Shown piece after piece: positions 1-7,375 of a stretch of DNA of 64,000 nt; the stretch's first letter is position 1, and each line of letters begins with the position of its first letter. Origin of the DNA: Streptomyces prunicolor NBRC 13075 (GTDB lineage: Bacteria; Actinomycetota; Actinomycetes; Streptomycetales; Streptomycetaceae). Below the pieces are notes generated by a model, which was not told where the DNA came from, made no database searches, and was given only the letters and a program-made list of their open reading frames with translations. Made by a program: the position numbers and the translations under genes. Where the stretch lies: the NCBI RefSeq assembly GCF_000367365.1, contig NZ_BARF01000014.1, positions 1 through 64,000 on the forward strand. The letters run 5' to 3'.

Positions 1-80
1 GGCGGGGACGGTGTGGTCGACAGGGGCGGCGGCCGTACGTCCGTAACAGGCGTCCTGGTGTGGATCGTACGGCCGCTGCC

Positions 81-2318
81 TCAGCTCTTGCCGGTGCTGA
101 CGGACGACACGGGCGCCTGGCTCGCGCTGCCGGAGTCGCCGTCCGGCTCCTCGGCCAGCAGGTGGCGCAGCCGTTCGCCCTCGACGTCCACGTTGGGCAG
201 CTTCCGGTCCAGCCAGCCGGGCAGCGCCCAGGCGCGGCGGCCGAGCAGGGTCATGACCGCGGGCACGATTGTCATCCGGACGACGAACGCGTCGAAGAGG
301 ACGGCGGCGGCGAGGCCCAGGCCGATCGACTTGATCAGCGCCACGTCGTCCAGCAGGAACCCGGCGAACACGGAGATCATGATGACCGCGGCGGCCGTGA
401 CCACCCGGGCGCTGTGCCGGAAGCCCGCGATCACGGCCTCCGTGGGCTCGGCCCCGTGGACGTACGCCTCCCGCATCCGGGTCACCAGGAACACCTCGTA
501 GTCCATGGCGAGTCCGAACACCACGCCGATCATGAAGATCGGCAGGACGCTCACGATCGGCGAGGTCTGGTTGACGCCGAACAGGTCCGCCAGCCAGCCC
601 CACTGGAACACCGCGACGACCACACCGAGCGTGGCGAGCACGCTGAGCAGGAAGCCGAGGGCCGCCTTGAGCGGGACCAGGATCGAGCGGAAGACGAGGA
701 GCAGCAGGACCAGGGCCAGGCCGACGACCACACCCAGGTAGGGGATCAGAGCGCCGCTGAGCTTGTTGGACGCGTCGATGTTCAGCGCGGTGGTGCCGGT
801 GACCAGCAGTTCGGCGCCGGTGTCGTCCTTGAGGGCGGGGCCCCGGTCGCGGATCTCGGAGACCAGGTCGACGGTGGCCGCGCTGCTGGGCGAGCTCTTC
901 GGTACGACGGAGATCAGCGCGACGTCGCCGCTCTGGTTGAACACCGCGGGGCGCACGGCGGCGACGTCGGACAGCTTGCCGAGCTGGGCGACCGCGTCCT
1001 GCGCGGCGGTCTTGGCGTCGCTGCTGTTCTGGCCGTCGACGACCACGGTCAGCGGGCCGTTGTAGCCGTCGCCGAAGCCCTTGGAGATCGTGTCGTAGGC
1101 GATGCGCTCGCTGGTGCCCGGCGCGGACGTGCTGTCGTCGGGCAGGGCCAGGCGCATCGACAGGGCGGGGATGGCGAGGATGCCGAGCCCGACGACGGAG
1201 ACGACCAGCATCTTCAGCGGGTTGCGGGTCACGAACCGGGCCCAGCGCACGCCCGCCGCCTCGCCCTTGCCGCCCTCTTGGAGGGCGCGCATCCGGCGGC
1301 TGGTGAACCGGCTGCCCATGATCCGCATCCCGGCGAAGCCCAGCACCGCGGGCAGCAGGGTCAGCGCGATCAGTACGGCGACGACGACCGCGAAGGCGGC
1401 GCCCAGGCCCATCGTGGTCAGCATGCTGATGCCGATGATGCTCAGACCGGCCAGCGCGATGACGACGGTGAGACCGGCGAAGACCACCGCGGAACCGGCG
1501 GTGCCCAGGGCGCGGCCCGCTGCCTCCTCCGGTTCGTGGCCGTCGCGGATCTCGTTGCGGTACCGGGAGACGATGAACAGGGCGTAGTCGATGGCCACCG
1601 CCAGGCCCAGCATCAGCGCCAGCGTCGAGGCGCTCGAGCTGAGGTCGAAGAACGCGCTCGCGACCGTGATGGCGGCGACCGCCGTCCCGACCCCGAAGAT
1701 CGCCGTCAGCAGCGGCAGCCCGGCCGCGAGCATCGACCCGAACGTGATGACGAGCGCCACGGCCGCGATCAGCAGACCGATCAGCTCGGTGCTGCTGCTG
1801 CCCGCCTTCTCCTGTACGGCGTTGCCGCCCAGGCTGACCGCGAGGCCGGCCTTCTCGCCCTTGTCGGCCACGGAGTGCAGCGCGTCGCGCGCGGCGTCGG
1901 TGATGTCGGGCTGGGTCACCTTGTAGGTGACCTGGGCGTAGGTGATGGTGCCGGACTTGCTGATCAGGCCGCTCTGGTACGGGTCGGAGACGCTCGCGAC
2001 CTGGGGCGCCTTCTTGAGGTCGGCGATCAGCGATTGGACCTCGGTCCGGTCGGCGCCGGAGGCCAAGGTGTGTCCCTTGGGCGCTTCGAACACCACGCGG
2101 GCGGTGGCGCCGGAGGCGGATGCCTGCGGGAACTCCTTCTCCAGCAGGTCGATCGCCTTCTGCGACTGGGTGCCGGGGAGGCTGAAGCTGTCGGACGTGC
2201 TCGTCGTGGCGTTCATGGCACCGATGCCGACGACCGCCAGGACGGCGATCCACAGCATCAGAACGAGCCGTCGGCGCCGGAACGAGAACCGGCCCAGCCG
2301 GTAGAGGAAGGTGGCCAT
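81..2318 (-). CDS. MMPL/RND-family membrane transporter
   Basis: A 745-residue inner-membrane exporter of the MMPL type, in the size range of Streptomyces family members that move lipids or drugs using the proton gradient. Residues about 18-40 form the first membrane helix, followed by an extracytoplasmic loop to about 180. A block of helices follows (GLLIAAVALVITFGSMLAAG and onward) with the family signature IDYALFIVSRYRNE near 245. The whole arrangement repeats in the second half, where the matching motif is MDYEVFLVTRMREAY. This internal duplication is diagnostic of RND proteins. The C-terminal tail is short and polar. The substrate cannot be read from the sequence. The upstream gap holds an 8+8 bp palindrome (2435-2452) that may be its operator. 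No adjacent regulator gene is seen unless it lies outside the window. Confidence 0.93.
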   Translation of the reverse strand: MATFLYRLGRFSFRRRRLVLMLWIAVLAVVGIGAMNATTSTSDSFSLPGTQSQKAIDLLEKEFPQASASGATARVVFEAPKGHTLASGADRTEVQSLIADLKKAPQVASVSDPYQSGLISKSGTITYAQVTYKVTQPDITDAARDALHSVADKGEKAGLAVSLGGNAVQEKAGSSSTELIGLLIAAVALVITFGSMLAAGLPLLTAIFGVGTAVAAITVASAFFDLSSSASTLALMLGLAVAIDYALFIVSRYRNEIRDGHEPEEAAGRALGTAGSAVVFAGLTVVIALAGLSIIGISMLTTMGLGAAFAVVVAVLIALTLLPAVLGFAGMRIMGSRFTSRRMRALQEGGKGEAAGVRWARFVTRNPLKMLVVSVVGLGILAIPALSMRLALPDDSTSAPGTSERIAYDTISKGFGDGYNGPLTVVVDGQNSSDAKTAAQDAVAQLGKLSDVAAVRPAVFNQSGDVALISVVPKSSPSSAATVDLVSEIRDRGPALKDDTGAELLVTGTTALNIDASNKLSGALIPYLGVVVGLALVLLLLVFRSILVPLKAALGFLLSVLATLGVVVAVFQWGWLADLFGVNQTSPIVSVLPIFMIGVVFGLAMDYEVFLVTRMREAYVHGAEPTEAVIAGFRHSARVVTAAAVIMISVFAGFLLDDVALIKSIGLGLAAAVLFDAFVVRMTIVPAVMTLLGRRAWALPGWLDRKLPNVDVEGERLRHLLAEEPDGDSGSASQAPVSSVSTGKS

Positions 2319-2434
2319 GGGGTACTCCGACCAGGTTCGATAGAAAGTGGAGGGCCTGCGCGACCCATGGCTTCACGCTATGAGCGGCTTTCCTCGCCTC
2401 CGCAGCACCGGGGAAGTGAAAACGGCCGGGGTGA

Positions 2435-2452
2435 CTAGTACCGGGGTACTAG
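2435..2452. promoter_or_regulatory. Palindrome between MMPL exporter and kinase genes
   Basis: A perfect inverted repeat, CTAGTACC-GG-GGTACTAG, lies in the 272-bp gap between the divergent MMPL (start 2318) and kinase (start 2591) genes. Symmetry and position suggest a dimeric repressor or activator site. No adjacent regulator gene is available to assign it to. Confidence 0.5.
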
Positions 2453-2590
2453 GCCTTCTCCACCCTCCAGTCGAGGCGCGCGTCCCTCCCGTCGACGGTG
2501 GGCGCCGTGATCCGCCCCACAGGGCCCGCGGCAAGAGCCGGTTATGGTGATCAGGCGAATCGAACGTGGACAGAACCGGCGGAGGACACC

Positions 2591-4087
2591 GTGTCGGACG
2601 AAGGGCGTCGCATCGCCGGGCGCTACACGCTGACCGAGCAGATCGGCCGGGGCGGCATGGGCACCGTCTGGCGGGCCGACGACGAGGTGCTCGGCCGCCA
2701 GGTCGCGATCAAACGGCTGCACGCCCGCCCGGAACTCTCCGCCGACGAACTCGCCACCCTCTTCGAGCGCACCCGCCGCGAGGCCCGCAGCGCCGCCCGC
2801 ATCGCGCACCCGAACGTGATCGTCGTCCATGACGTCGTGGACGACGGCGGCCGCCCCTGCATCGTCATGGAGTACGTCCCCGGCTCCACGCTCGCCGATC
2901 TCCTCAAGGACGGCCGGACCCTGCCGTACCAGGAGGCGGCCCGGATCGGCCTGGACATGGTCGCCGCCCTGCGCGCGGCGCACGCCGCCGGTGTGCTGCA
3001 CCGCGACGTCAAGCCGGGCAACGTCCTGCTCGGCGCCGGCGACCGGATCGTCCTCACCGACTTCGGCATCGCCGTGACGGACGGGACGTCGACGTTGACC
3101 AAGACCGGCGAGATGGTCGGCTCCATCCACTACATGGCGCCGGAGCGGATCCGCGGGCTCACTCCCGGAACCGCCTCCGACCTGTGGGCCCTGGGCGCCA
3201 CGCTCTACCAGGCCGTCGAGGGACGCCCGCCGTTCCGCCGGGTCACCGCGATGGAGACCGCGTACGCCATCGCCACGGACCCGATGGAACCCATGAAGCA
3301 GGCCGGCCCGCTGGAGCCGCTCATCGAGGCGCTCCTGATCAAGGAGCCCGACGAGCGGCCGACGGCGGCACAGGCGGAGCGGGCCCTACAGACCGCGTGG
3401 TGGGGAGACTCGACGGCCGAACTGCCCCCGCCCGCCGCCGAGTTGGTCGTCCCGCGACCGGAGCCGAAGCCGGCGGGAGACTCCGGCCGCGGACGGCGGC
3501 GGAGCCGTAAGGGGCTCCTCCTCGGAGGGATCGCCGTCGCCGTGGCCGCGGCTGTCGCGGCGACGGCGTTCGTGCTGCACACGACGTCGACGTCCGCACC
3601 CGACGACACGGCGAGCCGGCCCACGGCCTCCGCCTCGCCGCTGCCGGAGGGCTATCAGCTCGTCAGGGACCAGCAACTCGGTGTCTCCTTCCCCGTGCCG
3701 GACGGCTGGAAGGCCGGCAAGCGCACGGCGGAGGGGGTCACCTACACCGACGAGACGGGCCTGGCCGGACTCACCATCGGGATCGTCGACCCGGCGGGCC
3801 CCAACCCGAGCACGCACTTCGCGGACATCGAGGCCAACACCAAGGTCAACTACCCGACGTACCGCAGGCTCCGCATGCAGCAGACCACCTTCCAGCAACA
3901 GCCCGCCGCGATCTGGGAGTTCACCTTCCAGGGCCGGGCCCGGGTGTTCCGCGCCATCGACCTCGGCTTCGGCCGGGAGGGCGGCCGCGAGTACGACATC
4001 TACCTCTCGGCCCCGGACGCGAAGTGGGACACCTACCGTCCCGTCTTCGACACGGCCAGGGACGGCTTCGTGACGAGCGCGTCGTAA
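2591..4087 (+). CDS. Membrane Ser/Thr protein kinase (PknB-like catalytic domain)
   Basis: A eukaryotic-type Hanks kinase of 498 residues. GTG at 2591 is chosen because GGAGGA (2581-2586) precedes it and the kinase fold begins directly after it. The glycine loop IGRGGMGTVWRA is at about 18-29, the catalytic lysine in VAIK at 41, the catalytic loop is HRDVKPGN, the magnesium motif is DFG, and a Thr-rich activation loop is followed by APE. A basic segment and one hydrophobic helix at about 307-329 place the kinase in the cytosol and the rest outside. The external part (about 345-495) is not PASTA repeats. It looks like a single compact domain containing LGVSFPVPDGWK, which resembles PsbP/Mog1-like folds. 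The ligand is unknown. It is transcribed away from the MMPL exporter and is not obviously in an operon. Confidence 0.93.
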   Translation: MSDEGRRIAGRYTLTEQIGRGGMGTVWRADDEVLGRQVAIKRLHARPELSADELATLFERTRREARSAARIAHPNVIVVHDVVDDGGRPCIVMEYVPGSTLADLLKDGRTLPYQEAARIGLDMVAALRAAHAAGVLHRDVKPGNVLLGAGDRIVLTDFGIAVTDGTSTLTKTGEMVGSIHYMAPERIRGLTPGTASDLWALGATLYQAVEGRPPFRRVTAMETAYAIATDPMEPMKQAGPLEPLIEALLIKEPDERPTAAQAERALQTAWWGDSTAELPPPAAELVVPRPEPKPAGDSGRGRRRSRKGLLLGGIAVAVAAAVAATAFVLHTTSTSAPDDTASRPTASASPLPEGYQLVRDQQLGVSFPVPDGWKAGKRTAEGVTYTDETGLAGLTIGIVDPAGPNPSTHFADIEANTKVNYPTYRRLRMQQTTFQQQPAAIWEFTFQGRARVFRAIDLGFGREGGREYDIYLSAPDAKWDTYRPVFDTARDGFVTSAS

Positions 4088-4096
4088 CTCGCTTGC

Positions 4097-4990
4097 TCAC
4101 GCCGGGTGTTCGGCGCAGAGGCAGCCAACTCCCTTCTCGATCCAGTCCCGTTCGACCCACTCCGGATGCTGCTCGATCATGAGCGCCCGGACCTCCTCGA
4201 CGATCGTCTCCTCGCTCATCGCCGAGTCGCGGCGGACCCACGTCTCGTCCCGCAGCAGCCGCAGATAGTCACGGACGTCCGCGAGCAACTCCGGCCCACC
4301 GACGGCCCCGTGACCGGGTACGACGACTCGCGCCCCCTCGCCCGCGAGCCGCTCCATCACCGCGAGCCAACGCGTGCCGGACACATCGGTGTCGTACGGC
4401 GGGAACCACGGGAAGATCGCGAACTGCCCGGCCTCCACCAGGTCCCCCGTGAACAGCACGCCAGCGTCCGGCACCCGGACCACCTGGTCGCCCCTGCTGT
4501 GCGCCCGCCCTGTGGCCCTCAACTGCACGGTCCGGCCGCCGAGTTCGAGGTCGTACGCCTCGTCGTAGACGAGGTCGGGCTCCGGCAGTACGACCCCTTC
4601 GAGCTGCCGGGCGACCGGCTCGCCGAGCCCGCGGAACATGTCGAGGTAGCCCGCGCCCTTCACCTTCAGGTCCTCGGCCTGCGCACGGTTCACGAGGGAC
4701 GTCGCCTCGCCCGCGAACACCTGCGCCCCGAAGGCGTGTTCAGGGTGGAAGTGGGTCGTCGTGAGGTACAGCCTGCGTCCCCTGGCGTACTCGGTCGCGA
4801 ACTCCAGCACCTTCTCGGCGTTGCGCGGTCCCAGGCCCGTCTCCACGACGAGCACCGCGTCCCGGCCGCCGATGACACCGATGTTGGGCACCAGCGGCAC
4901 CCGCCCGTCGGGCACGACCACCAAGTCGCGGTCCAGTTCCCGGACTTCGGCGATGTGCACGACGGGGTCCGGCAACACGCGGTCGGCCAT
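4097..4990 (-). CDS. Metallo-beta-lactamase-fold hydrolase
   Basis: A 297-residue MBL-fold protein. The metal-binding motif is at 80-85 and reads HFHPEH, so the usual aspartate of HxHxDH is replaced by glutamate. Other metal positions are present: a histidine in TGRAHSRGD, an aspartate in LFTGDLVE and a histidine in VVPGHGAVGG. This pattern occurs in MBL-fold hydrolases other than true beta-lactamases, such as glyoxalase II-like or quinoprotein-relay proteins, so antibiotic hydrolysis should not be assumed. No signal peptide is visible, so it is probably cytosolic. It is divergent from a LysR regulator with a palindromic LysR-type box between them, which suggests that LysR controls it. Substrate unknown. 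Confidence 0.88.
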   Translation of the reverse strand: MADRVLPDPVVHIAEVRELDRDLVVVPDGRVPLVPNIGVIGGRDAVLVVETGLGPRNAEKVLEFATEYARGRRLYLTTTHFHPEHAFGAQVFAGEATSLVNRAQAEDLKVKGAGYLDMFRGLGEPVARQLEGVVLPEPDLVYDEAYDLELGGRTVQLRATGRAHSRGDQVVRVPDAGVLFTGDLVEAGQFAIFPWFPPYDTDVSGTRWLAVMERLAGEGARVVVPGHGAVGGPELLADVRDYLRLLRDETWVRRDSAMSEETIVEEVRALMIEQHPEWVERDWIEKGVGCLCAEHPA

Positions 4991-5078
4991 GGTGACTCCT
5001 CAGCAGTACGGCGATCTCGTTCGCCCACCACTCCACCGCCGGACCCTCGACGGTGTCCAAGACCGATCCTGTCCGGCC

Positions 5079-5095
5079 GATACCGCCTCGGTATC
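5079..5095. promoter_or_regulatory. Palindromic LysR-type box (T-N11-A)
   Basis: GATACCG-CCT-CGGTATC is a perfect 7+7 bp inverted repeat containing a T-N11-A core (5081-5093). It lies 11 bases before the LysR start and 89 bases before the divergent hydrolase start. This is the classical place for autoregulation and control of the neighbour. Confidence 0.65.
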
Positions 5096-5105
5096 ATTGC
5101 CGGTC

Positions 5106-5990
5106 ATGGAGCTACGCACGCTGCGCTACTTCGTGGCGGTCGCCGAGGAACTCCACTTCGGCCGGGCCGCCGCGCGGCTGCGGATGACCCAGCCGCCGCT
5201 GAGCCGGGCGATCAAACAGCTGGAGACCGAGCTCGGCTGCGCCCTCCTGCTTCGCTCGCCGACGGGGGTGGCGCTCACTCCGGCCGGTGTCCTGCTTCAC
5301 GAGGAGGCGCGCGCCCTGCTGGCACAGGCCGACCGGGTGCGGGCCCGGGTGACCGCGCTGGCCGGGCCGGTCACCCTGACCGTGGGCACCCTCGCCGACA
5401 GCGCGGAACAGTTCGGCACGCGGCTCGCCGCCGCCTACCGGGAACACCACCCCGGCGCCCGCATCCTCATACGCGAGTCGGACCTGACCGATCCGACCGT
5501 GGGACTACGGGCCGGGCTCGTCGACGTGGCGCTGACCAGGACACCCTTCGACGACACCGGCATCACCACCCGGACCCTGCGTTCGGAGCGGGTCGGCGTG
5601 GTCCTCCGTACGGACGACCCCCTGGCCCAGCGTGACGGCCTGCGCCTGGCCGACCTCGCCGAGCGCCGCTGGTTCCGCTTCCCGGACGGCACGGACCCGG
5701 TGTGGCACGCCTACTGGACGGGCGCGGCGGGCGACGGCCGGCGCCGTGACGGGCCCGTCGTACGGACGGCTCGGGAGTGCCTGCAGTCCGTGCTGTGGAA
5801 CGGCACCGTGGGGCTCATGCCGCTCGGGCACGCCCTGCCCGAGGGCCTGACCGTGGTGCCGTTGACCGACATGGCGCCCAGCGCGCTTGTCATCGCCTGG
5901 CGCGAGGCCGATGCCACCGCGCTGATCCGGTCGTTCGTGCGGATCGCCGAGACCGTCCATCGCGCGACCGACCCGGCTCGCGCGGGATGA
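5106..5990 (+). CDS. LysR-family transcriptional regulator
   Basis: A 294-residue LysR-type regulator. It opens with MELRTLRYFVAVAEELHFGRAA, the standard N-terminal winged helix-turn-helix, which fixes the ATG at 5106; the open frame further upstream has no family similarity. The linker is followed by a periplasmic-binding-protein-like effector domain from about residue 90 to 285. It is divergent from the MBL-fold hydrolase and overlaps a perfect T-N11-A palindrome just upstream, so autoregulation and control of the hydrolase are likely. The effector is unknown. Confidence 0.92.
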   Translation: MELRTLRYFVAVAEELHFGRAAARLRMTQPPLSRAIKQLETELGCALLLRSPTGVALTPAGVLLHEEARALLAQADRVRARVTALAGPVTLTVGTLADSAEQFGTRLAAAYREHHPGARILIRESDLTDPTVGLRAGLVDVALTRTPFDDTGITTRTLRSERVGVVLRTDDPLAQRDGLRLADLAERRWFRFPDGTDPVWHAYWTGAAGDGRRRDGPVVRTARECLQSVLWNGTVGLMPLGHALPEGLTVVPLTDMAPSALVIAWREADATALIRSFVRIAETVHRATDPARAG

Positions 5991-6161
5991 GGACCGCGCG
6001 GCCGCACGCCGGTCACCCCGCGCGTTCCCCGCAGGTCCAACCGTGTGAGAGGGGTGTGCACCGCTCTTGCCTCCGCGCCCCGTTACCTTGCGGCAAAGTT
6101 ACTGGCCAGCTACGCGATGCGGTCCGGCGCATCGGTGTTCGGCGAGCGGAACGGGCATCGG

Positions 6162-7211
6162 GTGACAGGTCGCGGCAAGGGACAACTGGAGGCGCAGTAC
6201 GGCCTCTTGACGAGCATCGCCACGGAGGCGGGTGTCTCGCTCAGCACGGTGTCCAAGGTGGTGCACCGGCGCCGCGACGTCGGCGCGCGGACGCGCGAGC
6301 GGGTCGAGGAACTCCTCGCCCGGCACGGCTTCGTACGGCCCTGGGAGCGCGATCCCGCGACATCCCGGCAGATCATCGCGGTGTTCCGGGACCTGTCCGG
6401 GCCGTACACGCTGGAGGTGGTCCGCGGCATCGTGGACGCGGCCGGCGCGCTCGGCATCGACGTGGTCACCGGGACGACCAGCCGCCGGTCGATCTCCGGG
6501 TGGCTGGAGCAGTGCGTGGCGCTCGGCGCGGCCGGGATCGTCATCGTGATCTCCATGCTCTCCGAGGAGGACCAGCGCCGTATCGTCGAGCAGCGGCTCC
6601 CGGTGGTGCTGATCGACCCGCTCAGCGCGCCCTCCGAGGACATCCCCAGCATCGGCGTCACGAACTGGAGCGGCGCCCGCGACGCCGTACAGCACCTGTT
6701 GGGGCTCGGGCACACCCGGATCGGCATGGTCGCGGGCCGCTCCCACTCCCTGGCCGGGGCGGCGCGCGTGCACGGTTACCGGGCCGCGCTGGAGGAGGCC
6801 GGGATCGCCTACGATCCGGCGATCGTCCGCTCGACCGACTTCGACTACGCCGAGGCCCTCGCCACCGCAGGCCAGGTCCTGCGCGCCGCCGACCCGCCGA
6901 CGGCCGTCTTCGCGGCCAGCGACGCACAGGCGCTCGGCGTGCTGGAGGCGGCGCGTCAGCAGGGGCTCGCCGTACCGGACGACCTGGCGGTCATGTCCTT
7001 CGACGACACACTCGTCGCGGCGATGGCCTGCCCGCCGCTGAGCGCCGTACGCCAGCCCTTCGAGGAGTTGGGACGCGAGGCGACCCGGGTGCTCCTCGAA
7101 CTCGCCCAGGGGCGGCCGCCGGTGTCGCCGCGCATCGAGCTGGCCACGGAACTCGTCCTGCGGACCTCGACCTCCGTGCGCCGTCCCGTAGAGCACGTCA
7201 ATACCGCGTAA
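6162..7211 (+). CDS. LacI-family transcriptional regulator
   Basis: A 349-residue LacI/GalR regulator. The helix-turn-helix reads IATEAGVSLSTVSKVVHRRRDVGARTRERVEELL, followed by a sugar-binding periplasmic-protein fold (IIAVFRDLSGPYTLEVVRGI, then GHTRIGMVAG, and a C-terminal DDTLVAAMACPPLSAVRQP typical of the family). GTG 6162 is preferred because it leaves about 15 residues before the HTH. Longer in-frame starts exist back to 6045, and no ribosome site is decisive. It is directly followed by the identical operator-like palindromes at 7224 and 12478, so it probably controls the secreted glycosidase and the decayed ABC/GH3 operon, with a plant or fungal sugar as inducer. Confidence 0.9.
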   Translation: MTGRGKGQLEAQYGLLTSIATEAGVSLSTVSKVVHRRRDVGARTRERVEELLARHGFVRPWERDPATSRQIIAVFRDLSGPYTLEVVRGIVDAAGALGIDVVTGTTSRRSISGWLEQCVALGAAGIVIVISMLSEEDQRRIVEQRLPVVLIDPLSAPSEDIPSIGVTNWSGARDAVQHLLGLGHTRIGMVAGRSHSLAGAARVHGYRAALEEAGIAYDPAIVRSTDFDYAEALATAGQVLRAADPPTAVFAASDAQALGVLEAARQQGLAVPDDLAVMSFDDTLVAAMACPPLSAVRQPFEELGREATRVLLELAQGRPPVSPRIELATELVLRTSTSVRRPVEHVNTA

Positions 7212-7223
7212 CTCCCCATCCTG

Positions 7224-7236
7224 CGAAACGCTTTCG
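7224..7236. promoter_or_regulatory. LacI-type operator, copy 1
   Basis: CGAAA-CGC-TTTCG is a 5+5 bp palindrome located between the LacI gene and the secreted glycosidase gene (start 7376). The identical 13 bases recur at 12478-12490 ahead of the sugar-binding-protein gene. LacI-family operators are typically palindromes of this form with a central CG. Confidence 0.68.
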
Positions 7237-7375
7237 ACACGTGCCGGTGACATCGCGGTGTCGTATCCGAATACTGGCTTCCTGCTCCGCACCCCCATTC
7301 CATCCCCCTGGGACCTCCGGAAATTCCGGCACCCCTGGAACGTGGTGCGCGCCTTCCCCGGTGAAAGGAACGCCG

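Noticed and set aside
60..2438. Long plus-strand frame of 792 codons across the MMPL gene
   Set aside because: It is a mirror of the MMPL reading frame caused by GC-rich third positions, with low-complexity Gly/Arg/Asp composition and no family similarity.
6086..6103. A TTGC-G-GCAA centred near-palindrome upstream of the LacI gene
   Set aside because: The arms are only four bases and do not match the 13-bp operators at 7224 and 12478, so I did not list it as an autoregulatory site.
5777..7375. Extended upstream part of the glycosidase frame
   Set aside because: The protein before TTG 7376 is Arg/Pro-rich shadow sequence overlapping the LysR and LacI genes; the signal peptide marks the real start.
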